A stretch of 46,020 nt of DNA from Spirochaetota bacterium (GTDB lineage Bacteria > Spirochaetota > UBA4802 > JAFGDQ01): assembly GCA_034190085.1 (NCBI GenBank), contig JAXHTS010000005.1, positions 1 to 46,020 of the forward strand. Direction: 5' to 3'. A program made the translations under genes and the position numbers. Below the pieces are notes generated by a model, which made no database searches, was not told the DNA's origin, and saw only the letters and a program-made list of their open reading frames with translations. Below are positions 15,692 through 24,229 of the stretch, piece after piece. The stretch's first letter is position 1; every line of letters starts with the position of its first letter.

Positions 15692-16855
15692 CTAACTTGA
15701 TAATGGTGATAACTCCCGTAATCGTTCCACTACCCTTGGAAGAACTTCTATTAATCTCTCAACATCATCCTCTGTGGAATATCGTCCAAGAGTAACCTCT
15801 AAAGAACCATGGGCCTCTTCATGTAATAATCCCGTTGCTATTAGGGTATGTGATGGCTCCAAGGTTTTCGATGTACATGCAGATCCTGTGGATATTGAAA
15901 TTCCTTCATCCTTCATAGATAATAAAAGGGATTCTCCTTCAATATAATCAAATCTGAAGTGAGCATTGTTTGCCAATCTGTTTTCCGGATGTCCGTTTAG
16001 ATATGATCTTGGTATGATCTCCAAAACCCGTTTAATAAGATGATCACGCAAATTCTTCAATCTCCGACCCTCCTCTTCCATATTTTTCTGGGCTATCTCA
16101 CACGCCTTTGCCATTCCCACAATGGAAGCAATATCTTCTGTTCCGGATTGCAGCCCCCTCTCCTGTCCACCGCCAATGATAATTGGATTAACATATACAC
16201 CCTTACGTATATATAGAGCGCCCAGGCCCCTGGGGCCGTATAGGTCATTTGAAGAAAGGGTTAAGAGGTCAATCTGATCTCTTACAACATCAATTGGAAT
16301 TACCCCCTCCGCTGCAACAGCATCTGAATGAAAATATATTCCCTTATCTTGTGCAATCTTACTAATCTCAGCAACGGGTTGGATTGTCCCGATTTCATTG
16401 TTCGCATATTGAATTGAAATAATGATTGTATCTTCTCTTATCTGTTCTCTTAGTTTCTCTAATCTCACAACCCCATGTATATCAACTGGCACTTTAGAGA
16501 CTTCAAATCCGTTTCTAGCCAGGTATTTAGCAATATTGTGAATGGATATATGCTCAACTTCAGAGATTATAATGTGCCGCCCCTTTCTCCTATTCCTCAT
16601 TGCGCATCCAATTATTGCCATGTTATTTGATGCAGTGGCACCAGGGGTGAATATTATTTCGTCTGGATTCTCAGCCTTGATGAAGCTAGCTACCCTTTTT
16701 CTGCTATCCTCCAATGCGTTAGTCGCTATATCACCATCATTATGTAACGCAGATGCATTACCAAATTTTATTGAAAAGTACGGAAGCATCTCATTTAGAA
16801 CATCCGTATTAACAGGTTTAGATGATTGATAATCTAAATATATATTCCTATTCAT
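15692..16855 (-). CDS. NifS/IscS-family cysteine desulfurase homologue lacking the PLP lysine
   Basis: A 387-residue fold-type I aminotransferase-class protein. Family features present: IYLDYQSSKPV, FTPGATASNNMAI, EVEHISIHN, QYANNEIGTIQPV, FHSDAVAAEG, and the active-site cysteine loop STGSACTSK near residue 325. The lysine motif is changed: where IscS has S-x-H-K-x-Y-G-P-K-G, this protein reads LSSNDLYGPRG, so His-Lys is Asn-Asp and no internal aldimine can form. As I recall, Archaeoglobus fulgidus IscS carries the same Lys-to-Asp change and still partners IscU, so a non-desulfurase structural or cluster-transfer role is plausible. The ATG at 16855 is chosen for its GGGAGG; an upstream GTG overlaps the DsrE stop. 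The operon order TusA, DsrE-like, NifS, NifU suggests a sulfur relay. Confidence 0.9.
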   Translation of the reverse strand: MNRNIYLDYQSSKPVNTDVLNEMLPYFSIKFGNASALHNDGDIATNALEDSRKRVASFIKAENPDEIIFTPGATASNNMAIIGCAMRNRRKGRHIIISEVEHISIHNIAKYLARNGFEVSKVPVDIHGVVRLEKLREQIREDTIIISIQYANNEIGTIQPVAEISKIAQDKGIYFHSDAVAAEGVIPIDVVRDQIDLLTLSSNDLYGPRGLGALYIRKGVYVNPIIIGGGQERGLQSGTEDIASIVGMAKACEIAQKNMEEEGRRLKNLRDHLIKRVLEIIPRSYLNGHPENRLANNAHFRFDYIEGESLLLSMKDEGISISTGSACTSKTLEPSHTLIATGLLHEEAHGSLEVTLGRYSTEDDVERLIEVLPRVVERLRELSPLSS

Positions 16856-16866
16856 CACCAACCTCC

Positions 16867-17232
16867 CTAAAACCACATTGAGCCTGCTGCATCCAATACC
16901 AGATCGTTCAAGGTAGCTGCTCCTACGATCTTCACTCCATCAATCAACTCAACTTTATCCCATCCAAGCATCTGCTTTGAAGCTTCACATACATATATCT
17001 CAATACCCATACTCAAGGTTTTATCGATCATATCCTTAACTGATGGAAAAGAGCCCAGCCTAATCTCATCAGCAACTCCTGGTTTTAGTATTTTTAATCC
17101 CATACCTAGATAATACACCTTAGGTTCTATATCCATTGCTCTAGCACTCTGTGCTAATACAAGTGGAGAATACTGCCTTTCAGGCGCATCACTTGTCTGA
17201 ACATAGAGCAAAAATTTCTCATTACTAGCCAT
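16867..17232 (-). CDS. DsrE-family small sulfur-relay protein
   Basis: A 121-residue cytoplasmic protein of the DsrE/DsrF-like (alpha/beta) superfamily: KFLLYVQTSDAPERQYSPLVLAQSARAMD, a YYLGMGLKILKPG loop, a central IEIYVCEASKQMLGW with one Cys near residue 80, and the C-terminal VGAATLNDLVLDAAGSMWF. In this family a conserved Cys carries persulfide or the protein serves as a partner of TusA and DsrEFH; the Cys here is at the family position. It lies between TusA (13 bases upstream) and the NifS homologue (12 bases to its ATG), all on one transcript. A Shine-Dalgarno (GGGAGGATTTAAT) precedes the ATG at 17232. Direct role is inferred from context. Confidence 0.85.
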   Translation of the reverse strand: MASNEKFLLYVQTSDAPERQYSPLVLAQSARAMDIEPKVYYLGMGLKILKPGVADEIRLGSFPSVKDMIDKTLSMGIEIYVCEASKQMLGWDKVELIDGVKIVGAATLNDLVLDAAGSMWF

Positions 17233-17244
17233 ATTAAATCCTCC

Positions 17245-17502
17245 CTATTTTGTTCTCTTAATTAAAAACCGTAAGACATCCTCATCCTTCTCGAAGTGCA
17301 ACAACTCATGTCCTGTGCGCTTAACAAAACGTTTAATATCCTCCTCAGCGGCAGGATCATCTGCAATTACCTCCAATACATTACCAACATCAACAGAATC
17401 AATTCCCTCTCGTGTCTCAAATAATGGAGCAGGACAAAACTTCCCCACAGTATCAATAACCTTGTCTGGTTTAATCATATCTTTTTCTGTCATCATAACC
17501 AT
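17245..17502 (-). CDS. TusA-family sulfur carrier protein
   Basis: An 85-residue protein of the TusA/SirA-like family. The signature is present near residues 19-30: DTVGKFCPAPLFETREGI, with the CPxP sulfur-accepting Cys, followed by VGNVLEVIADDPAAEEDIKRFVKRTGHELL. The family carries sulfur as a protein persulfide between desulfurases, DsrE-type proteins and acceptors. It is the first gene of the operon with DsrE-like, NifS and NifU genes. Three possible ATGs (17502, 17496, 17493) lie within four codons; GGATGG lies only a few bases before the last two, so the exact start is uncertain. The upstream region 17503-17683 is very AT-rich and probably contains the promoter. Confidence 0.9.
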   Translation of the reverse strand: MVMMTEKDMIKPDKVIDTVGKFCPAPLFETREGIDSVDVGNVLEVIADDPAAEEDIKRFVKRTGHELLHFEKDEDVLRFLIKRTK

Positions 17503-17683
17503 CCAGATAGTAAATCTATGAATATAAGATAATACTAAGTACCTAATATTTCACTATAAGTTTTCTGTATAAAATAATATCTAAATATAAAAAATGCAAA
17601 AAAATAAATAATTAATATATATTCTATGTGCTAAATTTATATTTACTCAAAGTAATTCTTTTTACAATTAGACAGACTACTCA

Positions 17684-19147
17684 TTAAGATGTTACTGCAT
17701 ATCTTATGCCTGCATAGATATTCGTATTATTTTCAAACTGACCAAAAAATGTATAGTCCCTATCGCCTAGAAATATATTCCCGCCCAATTCTCCTGATAA
17801 ATAATCATTTATTTTATAGTGAACATTTGGTCTAATATATAGATCATTATCAGAGGGAGAGTAAAAAGCAAAAATCGATATTCTTAAATTTTGATTCATC
17901 AAAAGCTTGGTTAACCGCATAGTAATCACGTGACGATATTCATCCCTTGCATATTCTAATGAAGTTAAGGAGCTTTTGTATTGGCCGTAATCCATCATAT
18001 ATTCTAGGTAATATTGAACTCCTAAAGTAAAGTCTTTTGCCAATTCCTTTTCATAACCTGCAAGCGAACGGAACTCACTATTATTTATAAATGGATTGCT
18101 TCCACTGGAGTCCTCTCTTGAATCATAATATCCTATCTCAAATGAAGTTATCCCCCCTACAATAACTCCTCGAATACTTGCGCCATACTCAAGCAATTCA
18201 GGGAAAACCCACTTGCCTGAAATTGGATTAATACCCGCGGGGCTTTTCCAAAAACCGTAATATCCATAAAGGGCTAATTCGTAACCCTTAATATTCTTGA
18301 ATAACCTATAAGCGACTTCGTCATCATCAAACCATTCATCCCTCTTTTCTGTTCTTATGATATTGTCCCTGCCCGACCTGTCATTAAGAATTGGATTCCA
18401 ATAGGATATTCGTTTACCCTCAATATGACGATCAGAATTGAAATAAGGGATATATACAATATCAAGGTTGACTATCCGGCTGAATAAAGAAGCTTTAAAT
18501 GCATCAGACGGAGATTTTAGATACTCCAAATCCCTGCCAATGAAAAACGATTTCCAATCCTTTGGGAAAAGATCATTTATAAAAAGCAAATCCCCAGTCC
18601 CCCATGTAAATATCTGTCTCCCAAGCTTAATATCCATAAATTCAGTGGGCCTCATGGACAAATTCAGCTCCCTTAAATCTATCCATCCTTCCCCGTCATC
18701 TATATCAATGCAGTGATCATCTGCTACTTCATCATAAATAAAGTCTGTAGTAATCTTGAAGACTAATATAGACCAATCCTTTTCTACATCCATCTGAAGA
18801 CGAGTTTCACCTATTGATAGATCCCTTTCGTAGGGATCATCTTGAGTCCTCCCTCCCAAACGACCATCTATGAATCCTCCTAAATCAAATGGGATATTCT
18901 CAAAAAAGTTATCTCCCGGTGAATCAAAATAAGCTTCTTCTTCATATTTCTTTCTCTCATCCATACCCTCTGGCAAGGCAGGTCCTCCCTCGCCGCTCTC
19001 ATCAAGACCGCGAGGGAGTTCGACTTCCTCATCTCCTGCATTATCTTCCAGCCCAGAAGGGAGCGCTGGTTCAACCTGTGCATATATTTTTGCTGAGAAA
19101 AGAAATACTATTATTACAAAATATATGATATATACAATTCTTCCCAT
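17684..19147 (-). CDS. Outer-membrane beta-barrel protein with N-terminal LPxG repeats
   Basis: A 487-residue exported protein. A signal peptide (IVYIIYFVIIVFLFSAKIYA) is followed by three imperfect repeats, ALPSGLED, ELPRGLDE and ALPEGMDE, spaced 14-15 residues apart in an acidic linker (about residues 27-70). The rest alternates aromatic and polar residues in strand-like segments (SWSI, LGRQIFTWGTGDLLFINDLFP, YYLEYMMDYG) and ends IYAGIRYAVTS, like an outer-membrane barrel; it recalls DUF1302/alginate-export-type proteins that accompany MMPL exporters. It is third after the RND exporter and LolA-like genes, separated from the latter by a MITE insertion. No good Shine-Dalgarno precedes the ATG at 19147. 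The substrate is unknown. Confidence 0.8.
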   Translation of the reverse strand: MGRIVYIIYFVIIVFLFSAKIYAQVEPALPSGLEDNAGDEEVELPRGLDESGEGGPALPEGMDERKKYEEEAYFDSPGDNFFENIPFDLGGFIDGRLGGRTQDDPYERDLSIGETRLQMDVEKDWSILVFKITTDFIYDEVADDHCIDIDDGEGWIDLRELNLSMRPTEFMDIKLGRQIFTWGTGDLLFINDLFPKDWKSFFIGRDLEYLKSPSDAFKASLFSRIVNLDIVYIPYFNSDRHIEGKRISYWNPILNDRSGRDNIIRTEKRDEWFDDDEVAYRLFKNIKGYELALYGYYGFWKSPAGINPISGKWVFPELLEYGASIRGVIVGGITSFEIGYYDSREDSSGSNPFINNSEFRSLAGYEKELAKDFTLGVQYYLEYMMDYGQYKSSLTSLEYARDEYRHVITMRLTKLLMNQNLRISIFAFYSPSDNDLYIRPNVHYKINDYLSGELGGNIFLGDRDYTFFGQFENNTNIYAGIRYAVTS

Positions 19148-19170
19148 TATCAGTAAATACTTTATCTACC

Positions 19171-19251
19171 GTAAGTTCTCAATAAGTGGTAGGTAAAGTG
19201 TGGTTTATCCCCCCAGCGGTGGGGATAACCTACCACTTATTGAAAACTTAC
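19171..19251. mobile_element. 81-bp MITE with perfect 8-bp target-site duplication
   Basis: The ends are 24-base inverted repeats with one mismatch: GTAAGTTCTCAATAAGTGG (from 19171) against its inverse finishing at 19251 with ...AACTTAC. An inner stem (TTATCCCC/GGGGATAA) extends it to an almost complete hairpin. The octamer TATCTACC occurs exactly at 19163-19170 and again at 19252-19259, abutting both ends: a target duplication. No coding capacity. GTAA termini plus 8-bp duplications fit IS66-type mobilisation (recalled family knowledge). The insertion fell on the stop codon of the LolA-like gene and regenerated a stop (TAG for the original TAA). As a hairpin it may also act as a polarity or terminator element before the outer-membrane gene. 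Confidence 0.85.
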
Positions 19252-20096
19252 TATCTACCCTTTAAATATTTGTATGGAGGGCGTCTTAAGGAACGCTCAG
19301 TAAAAACCTCTTTCGGGAGATTAATATTATATTTAACTTTATTATATTTGATTATCGTTTCTCCATTATTACGCAGGTCTTTCATTTTCGCCTGCGTTAC
19401 AGTATGGTAGCCATTTATCTTCTCTACCTTAAGAGCCTCATATTCTCTATACTTTTCAGAATTTTTATCGAAATATTCCACCTTGACTGGAATGAACTTC
19501 TCTTTGTGAATCCACATATTATAATAAGAAAATTCGACTGTTTCCGGCTTTTTGGGCGTATTCTTTAATACATAATAATTCTCTGTAGTCTTTATAAGCT
19601 CATGCCTATTTTCATCAATATTCCTTCCCGAAACATCCTCGTAAAAGAAATGGGAACCTACAAAGCTTGTACGCTTTTCAGTTGAAGATATTCTCTTTAC
19701 CAGATCTAATGCAGGAAGATAAATCCATCGGTCATCATCCTTATCTACATGTTTCCATACTAAGAATGACATCTTCTTTACATCAGCAGGATAATGAAAA
19801 TAGACATAAAACCACTGATCTTTACAATAACTGTCTGCCTTAATTGTCTTATCCTTAGAGGGTGGTTCATCACTTCGTAAAATTGTAAATCTGCGAATTC
19901 GTTTTCTACCCTGGCTATCAATGATAGTCATGTTAACCATGGCGCGTCCATCTTTGCCCTGATAGTAAGAGGTCTTGTTCGTATTGTTTACTATTTCATC
20001 AACAGATTTTCCTTTCTCTGCCTGCAGGTTAACCGGTATAAATAGATAGAAAAATACAGGAAGCGCCAAACCAATAATATTAATCTTTCTCTTCAT
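19251..20096 (-). CDS. LolA-like outer-membrane lipoprotein-sorting protein
   Basis: A 281-residue periplasmic protein. It has a signal peptide (INIIGLALPVFFYLFIPVNLQA) and the domain found next to MMPL/RND exporters: SVDEIVNNTNKTSYYQGKDGRA, MTIIDSQGRKRIRRFTI, DQWFYVYFHYPADVKKMSFLVW, DRWIYLPALDLVKRI, GSHFFYEDVSGRNIDENRH and KEKFIPVKVEYFD. The fold resembles LolA/LppX half-barrels and is thought to pass lipid or lipoprotein cargo across the periplasm. Its ATG overlaps the exporter's stop by four bases (ATGA), so the two are translationally coupled. Its own stop codon (19251-19253) is formed partly by the MITE inserted immediately downstream; the protein is not shortened, because the pre-insertion frame would also stop there. 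Confidence 0.9.
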   Translation of the reverse strand: MKRKINIIGLALPVFFYLFIPVNLQAEKGKSVDEIVNNTNKTSYYQGKDGRAMVNMTIIDSQGRKRIRRFTILRSDEPPSKDKTIKADSYCKDQWFYVYFHYPADVKKMSFLVWKHVDKDDDRWIYLPALDLVKRISSTEKRTSFVGSHFFYEDVSGRNIDENRHELIKTTENYYVLKNTPKKPETVEFSYYNMWIHKEKFIPVKVEYFDKNSEKYREYEALKVEKINGYHTVTQAKMKDLRNNGETIIKYNKVKYNINLPKEVFTERSLRRPPYKYLKGR

Positions 20097-22996
20097 TGCT
20101 GTAATTCACCTCCCCTTCTTTCATAAAAAGTGTCTGTTTTACATTTATCCCTTCTGCCAAGAACAAAGCAATTAATTGCAAAAATTAAAATAACTATGGC
20201 GCTGATCCATGAAAGAGTTGACCAACCGACATCAAGGAACTGACGAATATTTATTATTAAAAGAAAAACAACTGCAACTCCGGAAATTATGCATGTTGAA
20301 CAGTTGCAAAAGAAAGAACAAGCTTGGGTGTTTGGAAACATAAAATTTTCCAGAACCTTTATAATAGACGGAAGAATAAAAAGTGTTATTATGCCTGCAA
20401 AAAGAAGTATAGCAGCTATAAAGGTTCCCACTGTCTGATATGGGACAAGATTGGCAAATAACAGTGGTAAAAAGCCCATACCAATCACTATTACATTCCT
20501 TGAAATAGCCCTTGCAGGCTCATTAAATAACGGTTCAATAGTTTTATCCCAGGATAATAATTTCTCATAAAAACTGCGGCTTCGGGAAAGGAAGTGGATT
20601 GAATAGTCTACAGCAAGCCCCAAACTTAAAGAAGAGAGTATAGCTACAGGCATATCATAGTCTTTCCCAAGAAGCCCAATAATGCCGTAGATCAAACCAA
20701 TTGTAACAGTAAGGGGCAGCATGCACACAATACCCCATAAAGCAGATCGGAATAAAATAGTCATTATTAGAAACACAAACAAAAAACTACCCCAGAAAGC
20801 CTGAAGCATGCCATAAACCATCTCCTTTTGCCATATAACATTGATATAAGTTAGACCAAACCATTTATGCTCAATAGAAAAGGGAATATCATTTTCAGCA
20901 AAGAATTGGTTTACACTATCAATTACCCTATTCATATCCCTGTTATCACCGCTTTTAAGTTGTGTCCAGATTATTGTCTTTTTATAGTCGGGCGTTACAA
21001 AATGGAAAAGGTCCTGTGGTCTATGGCTGCCTTGATATGTGATTAAACATTGAGCCACACCTTTTGAAGAATCTGGAATCCTGAAATCCTTTTCCTTCCC
21101 AGAAACGAGTTCCCTATATACGGTTTTAACAATATCAACTAAAGAATTGCTTTTGCCAACCACCTCAGTTTTTATAAGATATTTTTGCAATTTATCAATA
21201 AATTTAAGAGCTTCTGGCTCTTTAAATATCTCAACTCCACGTCGCTCATCTTCTAAAAAAACAAAAAACTCATCCCAGGCTTCTAATTCACTGTTTTCAG
21301 CTTTATCTCTCTTTGATGATGCATAAGTTTCAAGTTTAGATAAAAGATTGGATTTTGATGAAATATTAACTTGAATTTCTGGTATCTTTTTTCTTATGTC
21401 TTCAAAAACCTTTAAAACACCAGGCACCCAGTCCTGAAGTTCCTTCTCTCTCTTAGCAAGATTGGAATAAAATGTCTCTTGATAAGAGCTTAAAGGAATC
21501 TCATGATCTTTTGCCTCCAAAGCTAAATAAGCCATATAGGTGCCGCCGAAATGACTGTTTAAAACTTTATCAGCTTCTCTGATTGGATGACTTGGAGCAA
21601 ACCACTTTATGGGATTATCATTTATGTTGATTCGGCTTATTCCATAAATAGCAACAAGCACCATTATAAATGCTAATACAAGTACGAGCTTGGCATTATT
21701 GAATGATAGCTTTGAAGTAAGTTTTAGAATGAAAGATAAGGGAGATCTTTGGTCCGAATAATCTCTTCTGGCACTCCCAAATCTCTCTAATGATTTATTT
21801 GAGAGCAGTATTAGGTACGATGGCACAAAAGTAATTGTTAAGAACCATGCAATTATTACACCCATTGCTACAAAAATTCCAAATATCTGAACAGGAGGGA
21901 TAGGCGTTAAAGATAGGGAAGCAAATCCTATGGAGGTTGTAAGAGATGTATATAACATCGGCTTAAAGAGTTCATCCATGACATGAACAACAATATCCCT
22001 TCTATCTTCTGAATCGTTATATCTATCAAAAAATTCAGAAAGGATATGTACAGCATCAAGAACAGCTATTGGCACAATGAAAATGGGGATCATAGAGCTC
22101 ATAATATGTATGGTATTTCCTGTTGAGATTAAAAGCCCCATAGTACAGATAGCTGAAACCATAGCCACTATCATGGGAGATATTATAAAACCAAGTTTTC
22201 TAAAAAAAATAAACATTAGAATGAATATTACAACCATGGCAAGAGGTGCGGAGATTGCCATCTGCTGAAACATCTCCACGCCAAAGGTGTCCTCTGCTAC
22301 AGGTAGACCAGTAATAAAATACTTCTCATCCCCTCTATATTTTGATATCTCTTCTTTTAACCTTATATAAATTCGGTTGCTCAAATCTTTAGAGGTTATT
22401 GGGAGATAGATGCATATTGCCTTGCCATCCTCTGAAATAAGCGTTCCGTTTAAAAATGAAATGCGACGCGCTTTGTCTCGAATGGCAAGTGCTTCATCTT
22501 GGGTTTTAGGCGGAGACGACATGAGCCATTCAAATCGAACTGTTCCCACTCCTACCTGTTGGATATTATCTACTGTTGACGGTGAGATAATATCTTCTAA
22601 TACAACACCTATCTTTTTATCTGGGTTATCCTCATCCTGCCAGCGTAGTGTTTTTGCATATTCAGTCAGTTCAAATATTTTAGTAAGCGAGTGGGGATTA
22701 AAAACCCCGTCAGGATGAGTTTCATTAACAACACCCAATACAACAATATCGTTTAGCGACATCTCAATCTTCATTTTATGATGGAATACGCGTACTGCCT
22801 CATCTTCAGGAAGCATATTTTCAGGATCTGTATCAATCTTGAGAGAGCTTAAAAAGAAAAATGTATTTGGCCATATTGCAGGAAGAGTTGTGATTAGAAT
22901 AAAAAATAAAGTGATAATAGCCATCAACCAAACTATAACTTTTGGATGGTCAATTGAAAATTTTGTAATCATATCTTTAACTATCATTATGCTCAC
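20093..22996 (-). CDS. RND-superfamily exporter, MMPL/HpnN-like
   Basis: An inner-membrane RND transporter of 967 residues, about the size of MMPL-type lipid exporters and shorter than the drug/metal RND pumps. It has an N-terminal TM (VIVWLMAIITLFFILITTL) and KIDTDPENMLPEDE, typical of the first periplasmic domain. Clustered TMs with the SSD-like pattern IPIFIVPIAVLDAVHILSEF occur near residues 300-320, and the mirrored second set has SSLSLGLAVDYSIHFLSR near 800. A Cys-rich segment precedes the last TMs (ACSFFCNCSTCII), which is unusual. The start is GTG at 22996 or an in-frame ATG at 22987 or 22972; none has a clear Shine-Dalgarno. Coupled to the LolA-like gene; substrates of this class include hopanoids and other lipids, but the cargo here is unknown. 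Confidence 0.9.
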   Translation of the reverse strand: MSIMIVKDMITKFSIDHPKVIVWLMAIITLFFILITTLPAIWPNTFFFLSSLKIDTDPENMLPEDEAVRVFHHKMKIEMSLNDIVVLGVVNETHPDGVFNPHSLTKIFELTEYAKTLRWQDEDNPDKKIGVVLEDIISPSTVDNIQQVGVGTVRFEWLMSSPPKTQDEALAIRDKARRISFLNGTLISEDGKAICIYLPITSKDLSNRIYIRLKEEISKYRGDEKYFITGLPVAEDTFGVEMFQQMAISAPLAMVVIFILMFIFFRKLGFIISPMIVAMVSAICTMGLLISTGNTIHIMSSMIPIFIVPIAVLDAVHILSEFFDRYNDSEDRRDIVVHVMDELFKPMLYTSLTTSIGFASLSLTPIPPVQIFGIFVAMGVIIAWFLTITFVPSYLILLSNKSLERFGSARRDYSDQRSPLSFILKLTSKLSFNNAKLVLVLAFIMVLVAIYGISRININDNPIKWFAPSHPIREADKVLNSHFGGTYMAYLALEAKDHEIPLSSYQETFYSNLAKREKELQDWVPGVLKVFEDIRKKIPEIQVNISSKSNLLSKLETYASSKRDKAENSELEAWDEFFVFLEDERRGVEIFKEPEALKFIDKLQKYLIKTEVVGKSNSLVDIVKTVYRELVSGKEKDFRIPDSSKGVAQCLITYQGSHRPQDLFHFVTPDYKKTIIWTQLKSGDNRDMNRVIDSVNQFFAENDIPFSIEHKWFGLTYINVIWQKEMVYGMLQAFWGSFLFVFLIMTILFRSALWGIVCMLPLTVTIGLIYGIIGLLGKDYDMPVAILSSLSLGLAVDYSIHFLSRSRSFYEKLLSWDKTIEPLFNEPARAISRNVIVIGMGFLPLLFANLVPYQTVGTFIAAILLFAGIITLFILPSIIKVLENFMFPNTQACSFFCNCSTCIISGVAVVFLLIINIRQFLDVGWSTLSWISAIVILIFAINCFVLGRRDKCKTDTFYERRGGELQQ

Positions 22997-23352
22997 ATGA
23001 AGTTAATTAATAATTATCACTTACTTTTTGGTATCCCAAATTTCTCCAAAATAACTTCCCTCAGGAACCATATTATTAAAGCAGATTATAATATGTTTAA
23101 ACCTACGAAAACAGAAAACATATATCAGTATTGGCTACGGCAATATCTCATTGCTTCGGTAATTTATAGTAATCCCCAAGCTATAGTCTTATATATTGCT
23201 CCATTCCCATTTTGAAGAAGCAATATAAAAATATTAAGTACAATAAATAATAATCCTAAACCTATAGTTCATGCAAATGTAGTAATAGTCTTACCCACAC
23301 AACCTAATCAATAATTAGGCAAGTGCTTACAAATTTATTACTAAAATACGCA
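22997..23352. other. Intergenic region upstream of the exporter operon and downstream of korB
   Basis: I see no credible gene; the plus-strand open frame across it has no ribosome-binding site or recognisable residues. It holds a small hairpin CCTAAT-CAATA-ATTAGG at 23303-23319, about 35 bases past the korB stop, without a T-run. The AT-rich part near 23000-23110 presumably contains the promoter for the exporter genes, but I cannot assign boxes. Confidence 0.4.
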
Positions 23353-24204
23353 TCATCCATATCTCTCCATGATACTCTTTAACTTAGATCCATCAACTTT
23401 CTGTTTTATTAGAGGACCTTGATTCAACACATCAAAATGATCTTCAAAACTTGGCCTGTTATTCTTATAAATAAGGCCAATGGGGATACGATCCCCCCAT
23501 TGTGAAGCGATCTTATTTGCTTCCTCCCAATCTGTAGGATTATATTCATCAGGCAGGGAATAACATCTTTGCTTATACCAAGAAAATGTATTGATTCTAT
23601 TAAATGAGACACAGGGCTGTAGTATATCAATAAGTGAAAAACCTCGATGTGATATTGCCCTACTGATTAGCTCAGTTAAATGATCAATCATGCCTGAAAA
23701 AGCACGTGCGACAAAGCCAGCACGCAAAGTTACTGCTACTGCAATGGGATTAAAGGGAGAGGATGTTACTCCCTCTGGCTGAGCTTTAGTAACAAAACCT
23801 TCACCAGATGTAGGGCTTGCCTGACCCTTTGTTAGACCATACACCTGATTATTATGAACTAGGAGCGTAATATCAATATTACGGCGTATTGCAGCTAAAA
23901 AATGATTCCCCCCTTCTCCATAGTTACATCCATCGCCACTCTCAACAATTACTGTCAAATCTGAATTGGCAGTCTTTGCGCCTGTTGCCACAGGTAGCGA
24001 CCGTCCATGGAGACCATTAAACACATTGGCATTCAAATAATGCGGCAACTTAGCCGCCTGACCTATACCAGAAACAAATAGAATCTGATGTGGCTTCAAT
24101 TGTTTATCAACCAAGGCCTGTTTAACTGCCTTTAAAATAGAAAAATTGCCACAGCCCGGACACCAAGCTGTCTCATAATTACCATAATCCTCAATCGTTA
24201 CCAT
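23353..24204 (-). CDS. korB: 2-oxoacid:ferredoxin oxidoreductase, beta (TPP-binding) subunit
   Basis: Oxidatively decarboxylates a 2-oxoacid (probably 2-oxoglutarate or a related acid) to its acyl-CoA while reducing ferredoxin, together with the adjacent alpha/gamma subunit. The 283 residues fit KorB. Key segments: TAWCPGCGNFSILKAVKQAL near residues 12-31, SGIGQAAKLPHYL, the TPP/Mg motif SGDGCNYGEGGNHFLAAIRRN near 90-109, NNQVYGLTKGQASPT, and FSLIDILQPCVSFN. GAGGGAATAAA lies before the ATG at 24204. It is 25 bases downstream of the alpha/gamma gene in the same operon. The substrate cannot be fixed from sequence: Kor-type is favoured because of the two-subunit layout without a fused ferredoxin domain. 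Confidence 0.93.
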   Translation of the reverse strand: MVTIEDYGNYETAWCPGCGNFSILKAVKQALVDKQLKPHQILFVSGIGQAAKLPHYLNANVFNGLHGRSLPVATGAKTANSDLTVIVESGDGCNYGEGGNHFLAAIRRNIDITLLVHNNQVYGLTKGQASPTSGEGFVTKAQPEGVTSSPFNPIAVAVTLRAGFVARAFSGMIDHLTELISRAISHRGFSLIDILQPCVSFNRINTFSWYKQRCYSLPDEYNPTDWEEANKIASQWGDRIPIGLIYKNNRPSFEDHFDVLNQGPLIKQKVDGSKLKSIMERYG

Positions 24205-24229
24205 TTTATTCCCTCACAGTAGGCTTTAG

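Noticed and set aside
22997-23215. Plus-strand 72-codon frame between the exporter and korB
   Set aside because: No Shine-Dalgarno, biased composition and no recognisable motif. Treated as intergenic.
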